Shown one piece after another: positions 1 through 9,357 of a stretch of 64,000 bases of DNA. The stretch spans positions 4,528,501 to 4,592,500 of the forward strand of contig NZ_CP091110.1 in NCBI RefSeq assembly GCF_021560175.1, read 5' to 3'. How positions within the stretch are numbered: position 1 is the stretch's first letter; each line of letters starts with the position of its first letter. The DNA is from Neobacillus drentensis. Lineage in GTDB: Bacteria > Bacillota > Bacilli > Bacillales > Cytobacillaceae. A program made the translations under genes and the position numbers. A model generated the notes under the pieces. The model was given only the letters and a program-made list of their open reading frames with translations, ran no database searches and was not told the origin of the DNA.

Positions 1-557
1 GTGATAACCTCATGATTGGTAATAATTTTTGAAACAGGGATGTCATAGTCTTCAATTGGAAATTGCGGAATGATTTGCTGATCAAAGGCTAACGAAATGG
101 TTTGACCAGAATAGTGGGATAAGAAACGATCATAGTATCCACCGCCAAATCCTAACCGATGGCCGGTCCTAGTATAGGCAAGTCCCGGTACGATTAATAA
201 ATCAATCATTTCTTCATTCATTTCGTCGGTCAATGCTACTATTGGTTCGAAAAGACCAAAATAGACTGATTCAAGCTGGGAAAACTCTGTAAGGATTCTA
301 AAGGATAATTTCTTATCAGTTGGATTACATTTTGGTACAACGACAAGTTTCTCTTGTTCCCAAGCTTTTCGAATTATTTGGTATGTATCTACTTCTGGCT
401 GCCTTGAGACATAAATCCCGATAACCTTTGCATTTATCCAATCATCGGCAGCAAATAAGGTTTGGGCAATCTTATAGGAATAATCCTCATAAACGGGTCT
501 TGGAAGGTTCGAAAGAATTTCTTTAACCTGTTTCCGTAATTCATCCTTGCCACTCAT
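1..557 (-). CDS. yqgN: 5-formyltetrahydrofolate cyclo-ligase (partial, C-terminus outside window)
   Basis: Converts 5-formyl-THF to 5,10-methenyl-THF with ATP in cytosolic one-carbon metabolism. The gene reads from ATG at 557 for 185 codons and runs off the left edge without a stop. The family is about 190 residues, so only a few residues are missing. The family signature GFGGGYYDRFL is at residues 136-146, preceded by LLIVPGLAYTRTGHRLG, the usual substrate/ATP region. An AGGAGG ribosome site lies 7 bases before the ATG. It follows rpmG on the same strand, the arrangement seen in B. subtilis. Confidence 0.93.
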   Translation of the reverse strand, partial: MSGKDELRKQVKEILSNLPRPVYEDYSYKIAQTLFAADDWINAKVIGIYVSRQPEVDTYQIIRKAWEQEKLVVVPKCNPTDKKLSFRILTEFSQLESVYFGLFEPIVALTDEMNEEMIDLLIVPGLAYTRTGHRLGFGGGYYDRFLSHYSGQTISLAFDQQIIPQFPIEDYDIPVSKIITNHEVI

Positions 558-588
558 AACAGATCCTCCTTACTTATTTAATGGCAAC

Positions 589-615
589 AAAAAAAGCAGC
601 AGGAAGCCCTACTGC
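589..615 (-). terminator. Intrinsic terminator after rpmG
   Basis: Stem GCAG-T-AGG / CCT-G-CTGC with loop GCTT, followed by seven T on the minus strand. It begins at the base after the rpmG stop codon and separates rpmG from yqgN. Confidence 0.8.
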
Positions 616-765
616 TTATTTTGTTTCACGATGTGCTGTTGTACGCTTTTCTCTTGGGCAATATTTCTTCAGCTCAAGACGATCTGGGTTGTTACGTTTA
701 TTTTTTGTTGAAATATAGTTACGATCTCCACACTCAGTGCAAGCTAACGTAATATTTACACGCAT
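616..765 (-). CDS. rpmG: 50S ribosomal protein L33 (49 aa)
   Basis: Small zinc-ribbon-like protein of the large ribosomal subunit. The protein starts [17 protein letters not shown] and ends AHRETK, the length and termini of Bacillus RpmGA. The first Cys pair (CTEC, residues 9-12) is intact. In the second pair only one Cys remains (KYCPREK), as in Bacillus RpmGA. The ATG at 765 follows a GGAGGG site. The gene is too short for common ORF length cutoffs. Confidence 0.95.
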   Translation of the reverse strand: MRVNITLACTECGDRNYISTKNKRNNPDRLELKKYCPREKRTTAHRETK

Positions 766-829
766 GTCAATTTCCCTCCAAACGATTAAGCAGTTCGTTC
801 ATACGACTTTTCTATAATATCATTTTTCA

Positions 830-1462
830 TTAGGAAATGCTAGTGTGTTTTTTAAGAAGTGCATTTTCTAATAAAATCAGTTCATTTTTGTTGGAGCCGC
901 TAATCGTCCAGGTATCCATTTTTTTCGTTTGATGCGGTTCAATTGCCATACTCATCGTAAAGATACTAGCTGCAGGACCTTTTGCCATGGGTTGATATTT
1001 TAAGTTTCCTTTTTCAATGGAATTCCAAATTCGGTCTGTATAGGCATTCCACAAAGGCACAGCCGTATATTCATTTATATTTGCATTTGTACTGTGGCCA
1101 TTCACCAGATAAACATGTGTTTTCGCATGATGAATAATATGATTCTCAATTGGTGATACGAATGTCAAGTTATCTTGTCCAACATTCACCAAATGGTGCA
1201 TCGCTAAAATTTGAACTTGGATCGTTTTATGACTGTGATTGCTTACATAGACACTTGAAAGACAAATCTTAGAATGAATTTGTTCATCCTTTACTTTAAC
1301 AACTAACGCTTCGTCATAAATCACTTTTTCCTTCGTGTTTTGCAGCCATACATATTTCCCATTCACCCAAAGTCCCGGAACAAATTGAAGTGATTCCGTC
1401 GCTAATTCAAGATGAGAAGCATGTTTTTCATTTTGTAGTTCAGTAATTAAGTTCATCATCAT
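830..1462 (-). CDS. Unrecognised protein, third gene of DUF4912/glycosyltransferase operon
   Basis: Protein of about 210 residues with no domain I recognise. It has no signal peptide, membrane segment or cysteine-rich motif. It is rich in short hydrophobic/polar alternations typical of beta strands (for example residues near KTIQVQILAMHHLV) and has several histidines. Translation most likely starts at one of three consecutive ATG codons (1462, 1459, 1456) behind AAGGTG; a TTG at 1480 is possible but has no ribosome site. It begins 15 bases after the glycosyltransferase stop, so it is probably the last gene of a three-gene operon and may act on the same glycan. Its function is unknown. Confidence 0.75.
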   Translation of the reverse strand: MMMNLITELQNEKHASHLELATESLQFVPGLWVNGKYVWLQNTKEKVIYDEALVVKVKDEQIHSKICLSSVYVSNHSHKTIQVQILAMHHLVNVGQDNLTFVSPIENHIIHHAKTHVYLVNGHSTNANINEYTAVPLWNAYTDRIWNSIEKGNLKYQPMAKGPAASIFTMSMAIEPHQTKKMDTWTISGSNKNELILLENALLKKHTSIS

Positions 1463-1476
1463 GCACACCTTATTTT

Positions 1477-2733
1477 TCAATTATTTGGCGATGCCCCTTG
1501 TACCTTCTCATTCACTCGTTGTCGTAATACAGTATCTTCCATAATCCTGCTTGTTTCAGCAGCAATCCGATTCCAGCCATAAAGACTATGAACAATTTGC
1601 TTACCTCTGCTGCCAATTTCTTTCGCTTTCTGTGGTTGATTGATTAAAAAATCAATTTGTTCCAAAAGACTTTGAGGATTACCTGGGACCATCAGCATCC
1701 CCGTTTGCAGATGCTTAATTATCCCTTTCATACCGCCAGTATTCGATACTACAGTTGGTTTTCCAAGAACCATAGTTTCTAATACAACAATTCCGAATGG
1801 CTCGTATAGGCTTGGGATCACAGCTAGCTCACACCCCTCAATAAGGGCATTTCTTTGGTCATCAGAAACATATCCAACAAAAGAAACATAGCTCTCCAAA
1901 CCACGCCCTTTAACCTGATTTTGATACTCTGTAAGCATGGGTCCTTTTCCGGCAATCACAAAAATAAAGTTTAGTTTCATTTCTTTTGCTATTGCGGCTG
2001 CCTCAATTATGGTTTCGAATCCTTTTTCTTCAACAATTCTTCCAATTGAAAAAATATACTTTTTACCGGTTAGTTCCGGAAATACTTGAGAAACTTTTTT
2101 ATCAACGATTAATGGTTCAATTCCATTCGGAATAACGGTTATATTCTTATTCTGTGAAGTAAAAACCTGATTAAGTTCGTCCTTCATAAATTCACTGCAG
2201 ACAATAATTTGCTCTGATTCGATCATTAATTGCTGTTCCTTTTCATGAATGAACTGCTGCATTTCGGTATAAATCCCATTATTTCTGCCATGTTCCGTTG
2301 CATGGATGGTAGTTAATAAAGGAACTCCTAATAGCTCCTTTAGGGAGATCGCGGCTGCTCCGACAAGCCAATCGTGAGCATGGATGAGATCGAAGTCTAT
2401 CTCTTCTGCCAGCTGTTCCGCCTTAAATGCTATTGCCAAATTGAGACCGGCAATCCATGATAGAAAATGGTCATCGTATTCATTAACTGGTCTTACACGG
2501 TGGACAAATATCCCATTCATTACTTCAAATGACGGAAGATTATGTTTCCCTGCTGTCAGGACATGAACCTCATGTCCTTGTTCCGACAAATGAGTGGATA
2601 ATCCAACTACATGCCTTGATAACCCCCCGACAATATTAGGCGGGAATTCCCAGGATAGAATTAATATTTTTAACTTCCAGGCAGCTTGGAGCTTACTTTC
2701 TGGGTTACTGGATTCTGGCTGTCGTTTATTCAT
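1477..2733 (-). CDS. Glycosyltransferase family 4 (GT-B fold)
   Basis: 418-residue cytosolic GT-B glycosyltransferase, of the group that also resembles glycogen synthase. The N-terminal domain opens with SWEFPPNIVGGLSRHV at about residues 27-42, the glycine-rich acceptor-side loop. The C-terminal nucleotide-sugar domain carries GRIVEEKG (231-238), AGKGPML (261-267) and the E-x7-E signature EPFGIVVLE (311-319). There are no membrane segments. The start overlaps the stop of the upstream DUF4912 gene by 4 bases (ATGA), which implies coupled translation. The sugar donor and acceptor cannot be told from sequence; a cell-surface or storage polysaccharide is the likely product. Confidence 0.9.
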   Translation of the reverse strand: MNKRQPESSNPESKLQAAWKLKILILSWEFPPNIVGGLSRHVVGLSTHLSEQGHEVHVLTAGKHNLPSFEVMNGIFVHRVRPVNEYDDHFLSWIAGLNLAIAFKAEQLAEEIDFDLIHAHDWLVGAAAISLKELLGVPLLTTIHATEHGRNNGIYTEMQQFIHEKEQQLMIESEQIIVCSEFMKDELNQVFTSQNKNITVIPNGIEPLIVDKKVSQVFPELTGKKYIFSIGRIVEEKGFETIIEAAAIAKEMKLNFIFVIAGKGPMLTEYQNQVKGRGLESYVSFVGYVSDDQRNALIEGCELAVIPSLYEPFGIVVLETMVLGKPTVVSNTGGMKGIIKHLQTGMLMVPGNPQSLLEQIDFLINQPQKAKEIGSRGKQIVHSLYGWNRIAAETSRIMEDTVLRQRVNEKVQGASPNN

Positions 2734-3410
2734 TTTGCTCCCCCAGAGTTGTCTGATTTCACATAATAACTATAAGTACTAACTTGCTCAACCCATTTAG
2801 GGGATTCTTCCTCATATCGTTGAAATTGCAACATTTCCTGCTGAAATATATTTATGCCTTCTAGGTTAGCAGAAGGCGTTTGAATACAATTAGAACGATA
2901 AAGAGGGAAAAAAACTTTTCCTGAAATGTAAACACCTAATTCTGCAAGATACCTCCGGTTTTCTGCCAAGCCTTTAAAAAACCAGTGTCCGCTTTGGAAA
3001 GGAACAGTTATTTCATTAAAATGAAGAGCGTTTTTTCCATTAAACAAAATATCCGTTACGTCATAAATCCTAGTAACCATGACAAGTTCTTCAAACTTTT
3101 GATTAAAAAATCGTTCGATGATTTTTTTTGGTACTTCGGAAATGTCCCAGAAAAGTATTATTTTATGAGGTGTCACAAGCTTTGCCTTTAGCTCACCTTT
3201 TAGTGGAATTAATTCTGATGAAATAGAGTAATCTGAGGAATTGGGATCCTTAGAAGAATGCCTATTAGGTTCATTCGTGAGTTCATTTTTATTTTCTTCC
3301 AACCATTTATTCCAGCGATATTGGACTTTCCCTATGGTTGTATTCAATTCAGAGGCGATTTTACGAAATGATAAGCCATTCCCTCTTAGTTTGATAATTT
3401 CCTCAATCAT
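2730..3410 (-). CDS. DUF4912 domain protein with N-terminal helix-turn-helix-like segment
   Basis: 226 residues from the ATG at 3410, chosen because GGAGG lies 7 bases upstream; the longer reading from 3434 has none. Residues 1-35 (containing GLSFRKIASELNTTIGKVQY) look like a resolvase/Hin-type helix-turn-helix. The rest resembles DUF4912, including a strand with the FWDISEVP motif (around residues 85-95). DUF4912 has no established biochemical role. It is first in an operon with a GT4 enzyme and an unknown protein, overlapping the GT4 gene by 4 bases. It may be a regulator or a carbohydrate-related binding protein; both are inferences. Confidence 0.72.
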   Translation of the reverse strand: MIEEIIKLRGNGLSFRKIASELNTTIGKVQYRWNKWLEENKNELTNEPNRHSSKDPNSSDYSISSELIPLKGELKAKLVTPHKIILFWDISEVPKKIIERFFNQKFEELVMVTRIYDVTDILFNGKNALHFNEITVPFQSGHWFFKGLAENRRYLAELGVYISGKVFFPLYRSNCIQTPSANLEGINIFQQEMLQFQRYEEESPKWVEQVSTYSYYVKSDNSGGAK

Positions 3411-3663
3411 TTTTTTCCTCCATTCTGTAAACAATCAATATATGCTGTTAATTGCAAAATAATTCTTACTAAATTAATGGTATCACCAGATAAAGAAGCA
3501 TTCAATAAACGCATTTTGTCGTATTTTGGTTAGCCTATACAGCAAGCTTTATTTACAGGTAATAAATTTTTTTTAGTTACGCATACCCTTTCAGTTTTTA
3601 CATGTATCAACAAATTACCTACCGGATAATGCTCATCTTTTCGACAACATTATCTAAAAAGGC
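3411..3663. other. Intergenic region upstream of the DUF4912 operon
   Basis: AT-rich, with no gene. It must hold the promoter for the DUF4912 operon; I see no convincing -35/-10 pair. An inverted repeat GATAATG...CATTATC spans 3625-3655, and its loop contains TTCGACA (3640-3646), an exact match to the Spo0A box TGTCGAA on the minus strand. Confidence 0.45.
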
Positions 3664-3697
3664 AAAAAAAGAAGCATGGAGATTTAATCCCTATGCC
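3664..3697 (-). terminator. Intrinsic terminator of the hut operon
   Basis: Minus-strand stem GCATAGGGA / TCTCCATGC (one mismatch, one G-T pair, loop TTAAA), followed by T-rich sequence. It lies 44 bases after the hutG stop. Confidence 0.75.
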
Positions 3698-3740
3698 TCC
3701 TAGCTTTTTAAATCTTTCCATTATTCAATTGAGCATATCG

Positions 3741-4712
3741 TTATCTAGTCTGTAAGACGCAGCCAGTGATAAATTGCAGCCATGCATATACCCCGGTCTT
3801 AACCGTTTCAGCAACTGCCGAATCTTTGCTTGGGTCCAGACAAACAAAATCAATATGCCGGACAATCGAATGCTTGCCGATTTCTAGTACTATATCAAAC
3901 AGCTCTGCTGCTGTCATGCCGCCGGGAGTAGATGCTGGTACACCCGGTGCAACGGAAATATCCAGCACATCCATATCGACGGTGACATAAACACGGTCAA
4001 CTTTTGCGGTCAACTGCCGAAGCGCATCCTGAACACTATTAATAAGTCCATGTCTACGTGCTTGCTTTAACGTCACCATTTGAATATTGTATTTTTCCGC
4101 ATAATCAATAAGCGGCTTCGCATTAAAGTAGCCATGCAAACCAATATTGATAACATTCTCTCCTTTGACCGTATGACCATCAATTAGCTGCCTAATCGGC
4201 GTTCCGTTTGCAGGCCCTAATTCTGCCGGATCCCTTACATCAAGATGTGTATCAAGCTGTAAGATTCCAATCGTTTCTTCTTTAAAAACTTCTTTAATTC
4301 CCCGCACCGCACAGGCCGTTGTAGAATGGTCACCGCCAATCATGCATGTTACAGTTGAAGGATAGTTTGCTGCAAGATAGGCCGATGTCTGTTGGATACG
4401 TTGATGTGATAAAAGAATATCCGTTGTATGCATCGCCACATCTCCCGCATCTGCAACCTTGAATGACGTCAAATCAATCATTTCATCCAGGTTGTAGGTG
4501 GCAAAGCCCCTCCACATCCGTCGAAATTCATCTGGATACAAGGAAGCTCCTGATACACTTATGGATGACCGAGAAATCGGTGCACCATAAACAATTAAAT
4601 TAGGTATTTCTTCCATTTCCGCCAATGGCTGCACCCAATGGTGCACATAGCCAGTTTCACCCTTTAATCGATTCCAGGACCATTCGGGTGCCTTAAGCCA
4701 ATGTTCTCCCAC
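3741..4712 (-). CDS. hutG: Formimidoylglutamase
   Basis: Last step of histidine degradation: hydrolyses N-formimidoyl-L-glutamate to glutamate and formamide. It belongs to the ureohydrolase (arginase) family with a binuclear Mn site. Metal-binding motifs are GGDHS (126-130), DTHLD (154-158) and DMDVLD (246-251). Length 323 aa is normal. The GTG start at 4712 follows AAAGGTGG, and the gene overlaps the end of hutI by 20 bases, so it is co-translated with the operon. Confidence 0.95.
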   Translation of the reverse strand: MGEHWLKAPEWSWNRLKGETGYVHHWVQPLAEMEEIPNLIVYGAPISRSSISVSGASLYPDEFRRMWRGFATYNLDEMIDLTSFKVADAGDVAMHTTDILLSHQRIQQTSAYLAANYPSTVTCMIGGDHSTTACAVRGIKEVFKEETIGILQLDTHLDVRDPAELGPANGTPIRQLIDGHTVKGENVINIGLHGYFNAKPLIDYAEKYNIQMVTLKQARRHGLINSVQDALRQLTAKVDRVYVTVDMDVLDISVAPGVPASTPGGMTAAELFDIVLEIGKHSIVRHIDFVCLDPSKDSAVAETVKTGVYAWLQFITGCVLQTR

Positions 4713-5973
4713 CTGAATCCACCACCTTTACACCCTTTTTCCACACAGCCTTAACGTGATTCACTCCGAAAAGATATTGAAGCTCCTGATAGTTTTTTAC
4801 ATTCCATAACACGATATCAGCCTGCTTACCCACTTCAAGTGATCCTACTTTATCTTGGCGGTTAATCGCACAGGCAGCATTAAAAGTGGCTGCTGTTAAG
4901 GCCTCTGCTGGGGTTAGTCTCATGGAAATACAAGCTAGGTTCATCACAAGCGGCATTGAAGTTGTAGGTGAGGACCCAGGATTGCAGTCAGTAGAAATAG
5001 CTACAGGTACACCTGCATCGATCATTTTTCTTCCTGCTGCAGCTGCTTCGCGTAAATAGAGCGCTGTTGCCGGAAGCAGGCAGGCAATCGTGCCTGCATC
5101 TGCCATAGCTTGAATTCCTTCATGGGAAGCTTTCAATAAATGCTCAGCTGAAATTGCCCCTACCTTTGCTGCCAATTCCGCTCCGCCATAAGGCTCAATT
5201 TCGTCAGCATGGATTTTCGGGATCAATCCAAAGTGCTTACCTGCTTCTAGAATGCGTTCAGATTGTTCTGGTGTAAAAACTCCTTTTTCACAAAAAACAT
5301 CGTTAAATTCTGCTAATTCTTCCTGGGCGACTTTCGGCAGCATTTCATCGACTAAATAATCGACAAATTGATCTTCCTTCCCCTTAAACTCAGGGGGCAC
5401 GGCATGGGCCCCCATAAAGGTAGGAACAAGGTCAATCGCATGCTGTTCCTGCACGATCTTCATGACGCGAAGCTGCTTAAGTTCGGTTTCGAGATTCATG
5501 CCATATCCACTTTTGCCTTCTACAGTTGTTACTCCATGAACAAGGAACGAATCAAGCCGGCGTTTAGTTTGTACGACTAATTCCTCTTCCGTTGCTTCCC
5601 TTGTCATGCGGGTGGTCGCATGGATTCCTCCACCCGCATTCATGATATCCATATAGGTTGCACCTTCAAGGCGCATTTCAAATTCACGCTCGCGGCTTCC
5701 TCCGAATACAACATGTGTATGTGGATCTACAAGTCCAGGCGTTACCAAATGATTTGAGGCATCCACAATCATTGCTGTATTTAATTTTTCCTTATAGCAT
5801 TCCTCAATTTCCTTCGTCGTTCCAACCGCTGAGATAAGTCCATCCTCAATCCACAAGCTGCCGTCTTCAATCAAACCAAGCTGTGACATCGCTCCTTTTG
5901 AACGGGGACCTTTTATTTCGGAAGCAAGCGTTGCAAGCTGGGCGGCATGTTTAATCCAAATTGGTTTTTCCAT
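4693..5973 (-). CDS. hutI: Imidazolonepropionase
   Basis: Third enzyme of the pathway: opens the imidazolone ring to give N-formimidoyl-glutamate. Amidohydrolase superfamily, 426 aa. The metal-binding PHTH motif (84-87) follows a short N-terminal beta domain. KIHADEIE (about 251-258) supplies further active-site residues, and the TDCNPGSSPT segment (about 320-330) carries the conserved Asp. Its ATG overlaps the hutU stop (TAATG). Confidence 0.96.
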   Translation of the reverse strand: MEKPIWIKHAAQLATLASEIKGPRSKGAMSQLGLIEDGSLWIEDGLISAVGTTKEIEECYKEKLNTAMIVDASNHLVTPGLVDPHTHVVFGGSREREFEMRLEGATYMDIMNAGGGIHATTRMTREATEEELVVQTKRRLDSFLVHGVTTVEGKSGYGMNLETELKQLRVMKIVQEQHAIDLVPTFMGAHAVPPEFKGKEDQFVDYLVDEMLPKVAQEELAEFNDVFCEKGVFTPEQSERILEAGKHFGLIPKIHADEIEPYGGAELAAKVGAISAEHLLKASHEGIQAMADAGTIACLLPATALYLREAAAAGRKMIDAGVPVAISTDCNPGSSPTTSMPLVMNLACISMRLTPAEALTAATFNAACAINRQDKVGSLEVGKQADIVLWNVKNYQELQYLFGVNHVKAVWKKGVKVVDSGGRTLA

Positions 5974-7649
5974 TACTGATCATTTCCTTTGTCAAGCATT
6001 GGGATTTTAATTCCTTTTTCCCGTGCTGTTTTCTTTGCAAGTTCATATCCGGCATCGGCGTGGCGTACGACACCCATACCCGGATCTGTTGTCAATACAC
6101 GTTCAATTCGCGCCTCTGCTTCTTTCGTACCATCTGCGACAATCACTACTCCCGCATGTAAGGAATAACCCATTCCAACTCCACCGCCGTGATGGACGGA
6201 TACCCAGGTAGCACCGCCCACTGCGTTAACCATGGCATTTAATATTGGCCAGTCAGACACAACATCAGATCCATCTTTCATCGCTTCGGTTTCACGGTTC
6301 GGTGAAGCAACAGAGCCGGAATCCAAATGATCACGTCCAATAACAATTGGTGCTTTTAGTTCCCCTCTAGCCACCATGTCATTCAGTATTTTGCCAAAAC
6401 GGGCGCGTTCTCCGTAGCCCAGCCAGCAAATGCGGGAAGGGAGCCCCTGGAACTGGATTTTTTCCTGAGCCATCCGGATCCAGTTGCATAAATGTTCATT
6501 ATCGGCAAATTCCCTTAGAATAGCCTGGTCTGTTTTATAAATATCTTCAGGGTCACCTGACAGCGCCACCCACCGGAAAGGCCCTTTCCCTTCACAGAAT
6601 TGAGGACGGATATAAGCTGGTACGAATCCAGGGAAGTCAAATGCGTTTTCTACCCCTTCATCTTTAGCAACCTGGCGTATATTATTGCCATAATCAAATG
6701 TCACTGCGCCTTTTTCCATCATCTCAAGCATCGCTTTCACATGCACTGCCATAGAAGCCTTCGACCTCCTGACATACAGTTCAGGATTTGTTTTCCGCAG
6801 CTCCGTTGCAGCTTCAAATGACAAACCCGCAGGTGTGTATCCGTTCAGCGGGTCGTGCGCTGATGTTTGATCTGTCAGCACATCAGGGATAAAGTTTCGT
6901 GTGATCATATCCGGTAAAACTTCAGCTGCATTACCCAGTAAGCCAATGGATAATGCCTTTCCTTCCCTTTTTGCCTCTTGAGCCAATCGTATAGCCTCAT
7001 CCAGGGAATCCGTTTTCACATCGGTATAGCGTGTTTCAATCCGGCGATCAATCCTTGTCTCATCCACATCAATACCGATGCAGACCCCACCGTTCATCGT
7101 AACGGCAAGCGGCTGAGCTCCACCCATCCCTCCAAGGCCCGCGGTTACTGTTATCGTGCCTTTTAAAGAACCATTAAAATGTTGTTTAGCGAGTTCCGCA
7201 AATGTTTCGTATGTTCCCTGTACAATCCCTTGGGAGCCGATATAAATCCAACTTCCAGCGGTCATTTGTCCATACATCATTAATCCCTTTTTGTCGAGTT
7301 CATGAAAGGTATCCCAATTGGCGTATGCCGGGACAATATTTGAATTTGCAATCAGTACACGTGGTGCATCGGTATGAGTTTTAAACACCACCACGGGCTT
7401 TCCTGATTGGACAAGTAGCGTTTCATCCCCCTCAAGATGTTTCAACGATTCTACAATTGCATCAAAACAATCCCAGTTTCGTGCCGCCTTTCCGATCCCT
7501 CCATAAACAACAAGTTCTTCTGGATGCTCTGCTACATCCGCGTCTAAATTGTTCATCAACATGCGCAGTACGGCTTCTTGCTGCCAGCCTTTTGTATTCA
7601 ATTCTGTCCCTCTATACCTAATAACTTTATTTGATGTATTTGTTTTCAT
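5973..7649 (-). CDS. hutU: Urocanate hydratase
   Basis: Second enzyme of the pathway: converts urocanate to imidazolonepropionate using tightly bound NAD+. 558 residues from the ATG at 7649, which sits 7 bases behind GGAGG. The in-frame upstream start at 7712 lacks a ribosome site. The NAD-binding glycine run [12 protein letters not shown] and the family signature region around [13 protein letters not shown] are present. The stop overlaps the hutI start. Confidence 0.96.
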   Translation of the reverse strand: MKTNTSNKVIRYRGTELNTKGWQQEAVLRMLMNNLDADVAEHPEELVVYGGIGKAARNWDCFDAIVESLKHLEGDETLLVQSGKPVVVFKTHTDAPRVLIANSNIVPAYANWDTFHELDKKGLMMYGQMTAGSWIYIGSQGIVQGTYETFAELAKQHFNGSLKGTITVTAGLGGMGGAQPLAVTMNGGVCIGIDVDETRIDRRIETRYTDVKTDSLDEAIRLAQEAKREGKALSIGLLGNAAEVLPDMITRNFIPDVLTDQTSAHDPLNGYTPAGLSFEAATELRKTNPELYVRRSKASMAVHVKAMLEMMEKGAVTFDYGNNIRQVAKDEGVENAFDFPGFVPAYIRPQFCEGKGPFRWVALSGDPEDIYKTDQAILREFADNEHLCNWIRMAQEKIQFQGLPSRICWLGYGERARFGKILNDMVARGELKAPIVIGRDHLDSGSVASPNRETEAMKDGSDVVSDWPILNAMVNAVGGATWVSVHHGGGVGMGYSLHAGVVIVADGTKEAEARIERVLTTDPGMGVVRHADAGYELAKKTAREKGIKIPMLDKGNDQ

Positions 7650-7743
7650 CTTTTCTACCTCCAAATTATGATATTTTAGTTTAATAGTGGATTCCTTGTT
7701 TTTTATTATCATTTAATAAAAATTTTACAATCTATTTTTTAAC

Positions 7744-9228
7744 TTATTCCCTGCTGAAATCAGCGTCTTGTAATGGAACCATTTTTGATTTCTTTACTAC
7801 TTTATAGCTAAGATATCCAAATAAAAATAAAGGCAGGCCAATATAAGAAACCAGAATCCCATACCAGTCTATTTGATCACCGACAAACGCTTGGTAATTA
7901 CTTCCAAGCATTGCCACCAAACATAACACTGTCGCTAGAATCGGACCTAACGGGAACCATTTCGCAACATATGGAAGGTCTTTAAAATCTCTCCCTTGTG
8001 CAATAAATGCTTTTCGGAATCGGTAGTGTGTAACAGAAATACTTAACCAAGAGATATAACCTGCTAAGCCAGCAGCATTTAATAACCAGGAATAGACTGT
8101 TCCGTCACCAAAAAGAGAGGTTAGGAAGCAAAGCATTCCTACTAACGTGGTCAAATATAGGGCGCTTACAGGAACACCTCCTTTATTTACTTTTTTCAGG
8201 AATGCCGGGGCTTTTCCTTCTTCAGCTAATACCCAAAGAACACGTGAACCAACGTATAAACATGAGTTTCCTGCCGATAGAACAGCCGTAAGAATAACAG
8301 CATTCATCGCCGCTGCGGCAAATGCCAGGCCAGCATGTTTAAAAACTAGCGTAAATGGACTAACTGCAATGTTTTCAAGATCCGAACTTAATAAATTGGG
8401 ATCCTTATAGGTAATTAGGCATCCAATAACGAAAATGGCTAAAATATAGAATAAAAGAATTCTCCAGAAGATTTGTTTAATCGCTTTAGGGATATTTTTT
8501 TCAGGATTTTCACTTTCACCTGCAGCTACCCCAACCATTTCCGTTCCTTGGAAAGCAAACCCCACTACCATAAAGACACTAAAGATGGATAAAAGACCTC
8601 CTTTGAATGGCGCTTCTCCTTTAGTGAAATTTTCAAATCCACCTGTATGCCCCTTCATAATCCCAAAGATCATCAGTAATCCCACAACAATAAAAAGCAA
8701 AATGGTTACAACCTTGATAATGGAAAACCAAAATTCAGATTCACCATAACCTTTTACAGATAAAACATTCAGACCAAAAATAAGGACCAGAAAAGTTGCA
8801 CTCCAGACAATACCCGGAATAGTAGGAAACCAATATTTCATAATCAAGGAAGAAGCCGATAATTCAAGAGCCAGAATAATGGCATTGTTATACCAATAAT
8901 TCCAGCCGACAGCAAACCCTAAGGCAGGATCAACGAATCTTGAAGTATACGTACTGAAAGAGCCCGAAATTGGTATAAATACAGCCATCTCCGCCAGGCT
9001 TGTCATGAGGAAGTAAACCATGATCCCTGCAATAAGATAGGCTGCCAGTGCCCCTCCTGGACCGGCATCATGAATAGTAGTACCGCTAGCTAAAAAGAGG
9101 CCAGTACCAATCGTGCCGCCAATGGCAATCATTGATAGGTGCCTTGTTTTTAATTTTCTTTCTAAATGTTCATGTTGTTCACCCGGATTTGTTGGTTGAT
9201 TACCTTTTTGTAGGGCCATATTTTGCAT
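7744..9228 (-). CDS. APC-superfamily amino acid permease, probable histidine/urocanate uptake (HutM-like)
   Basis: 494-residue membrane protein with about 12 predicted helices. It belongs to the AAT family of the amino acid-polyamine-organocation superfamily. The first helix carries the family signature IGGTIGTGLFLASG. The hydrophilic N-terminus of about 38 residues is typical. AGAGGTG stands 4 bases before the ATG. It lies between hutH and hutU, whereas B. subtilis hutM is the last gene of the operon. Location suggests histidine import; other amino acids cannot be excluded. Confidence 0.85.
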   Translation of the reverse strand: MQNMALQKGNQPTNPGEQHEHLERKLKTRHLSMIAIGGTIGTGLFLASGTTIHDAGPGGALAAYLIAGIMVYFLMTSLAEMAVFIPISGSFSTYTSRFVDPALGFAVGWNYWYNNAIILALELSASSLIMKYWFPTIPGIVWSATFLVLIFGLNVLSVKGYGESEFWFSIIKVVTILLFIVVGLLMIFGIMKGHTGGFENFTKGEAPFKGGLLSIFSVFMVVGFAFQGTEMVGVAAGESENPEKNIPKAIKQIFWRILLFYILAIFVIGCLITYKDPNLLSSDLENIAVSPFTLVFKHAGLAFAAAAMNAVILTAVLSAGNSCLYVGSRVLWVLAEEGKAPAFLKKVNKGGVPVSALYLTTLVGMLCFLTSLFGDGTVYSWLLNAAGLAGYISWLSISVTHYRFRKAFIAQGRDFKDLPYVAKWFPLGPILATVLCLVAMLGSNYQAFVGDQIDWYGILVSYIGLPLFLFGYLSYKVVKKSKMVPLQDADFSRE

Positions 9229-9357
9229 AAAACACCTCTTTTATTATTTAGTATAGTTATCAATAGTAGGACCAATAGGGAACCTCATGAGGAGAGCGAT
9301 GATTATTAATTAATTAACGTCTTAAAATACTAATTTATTCGTTTTGCTCCGTAAGAA

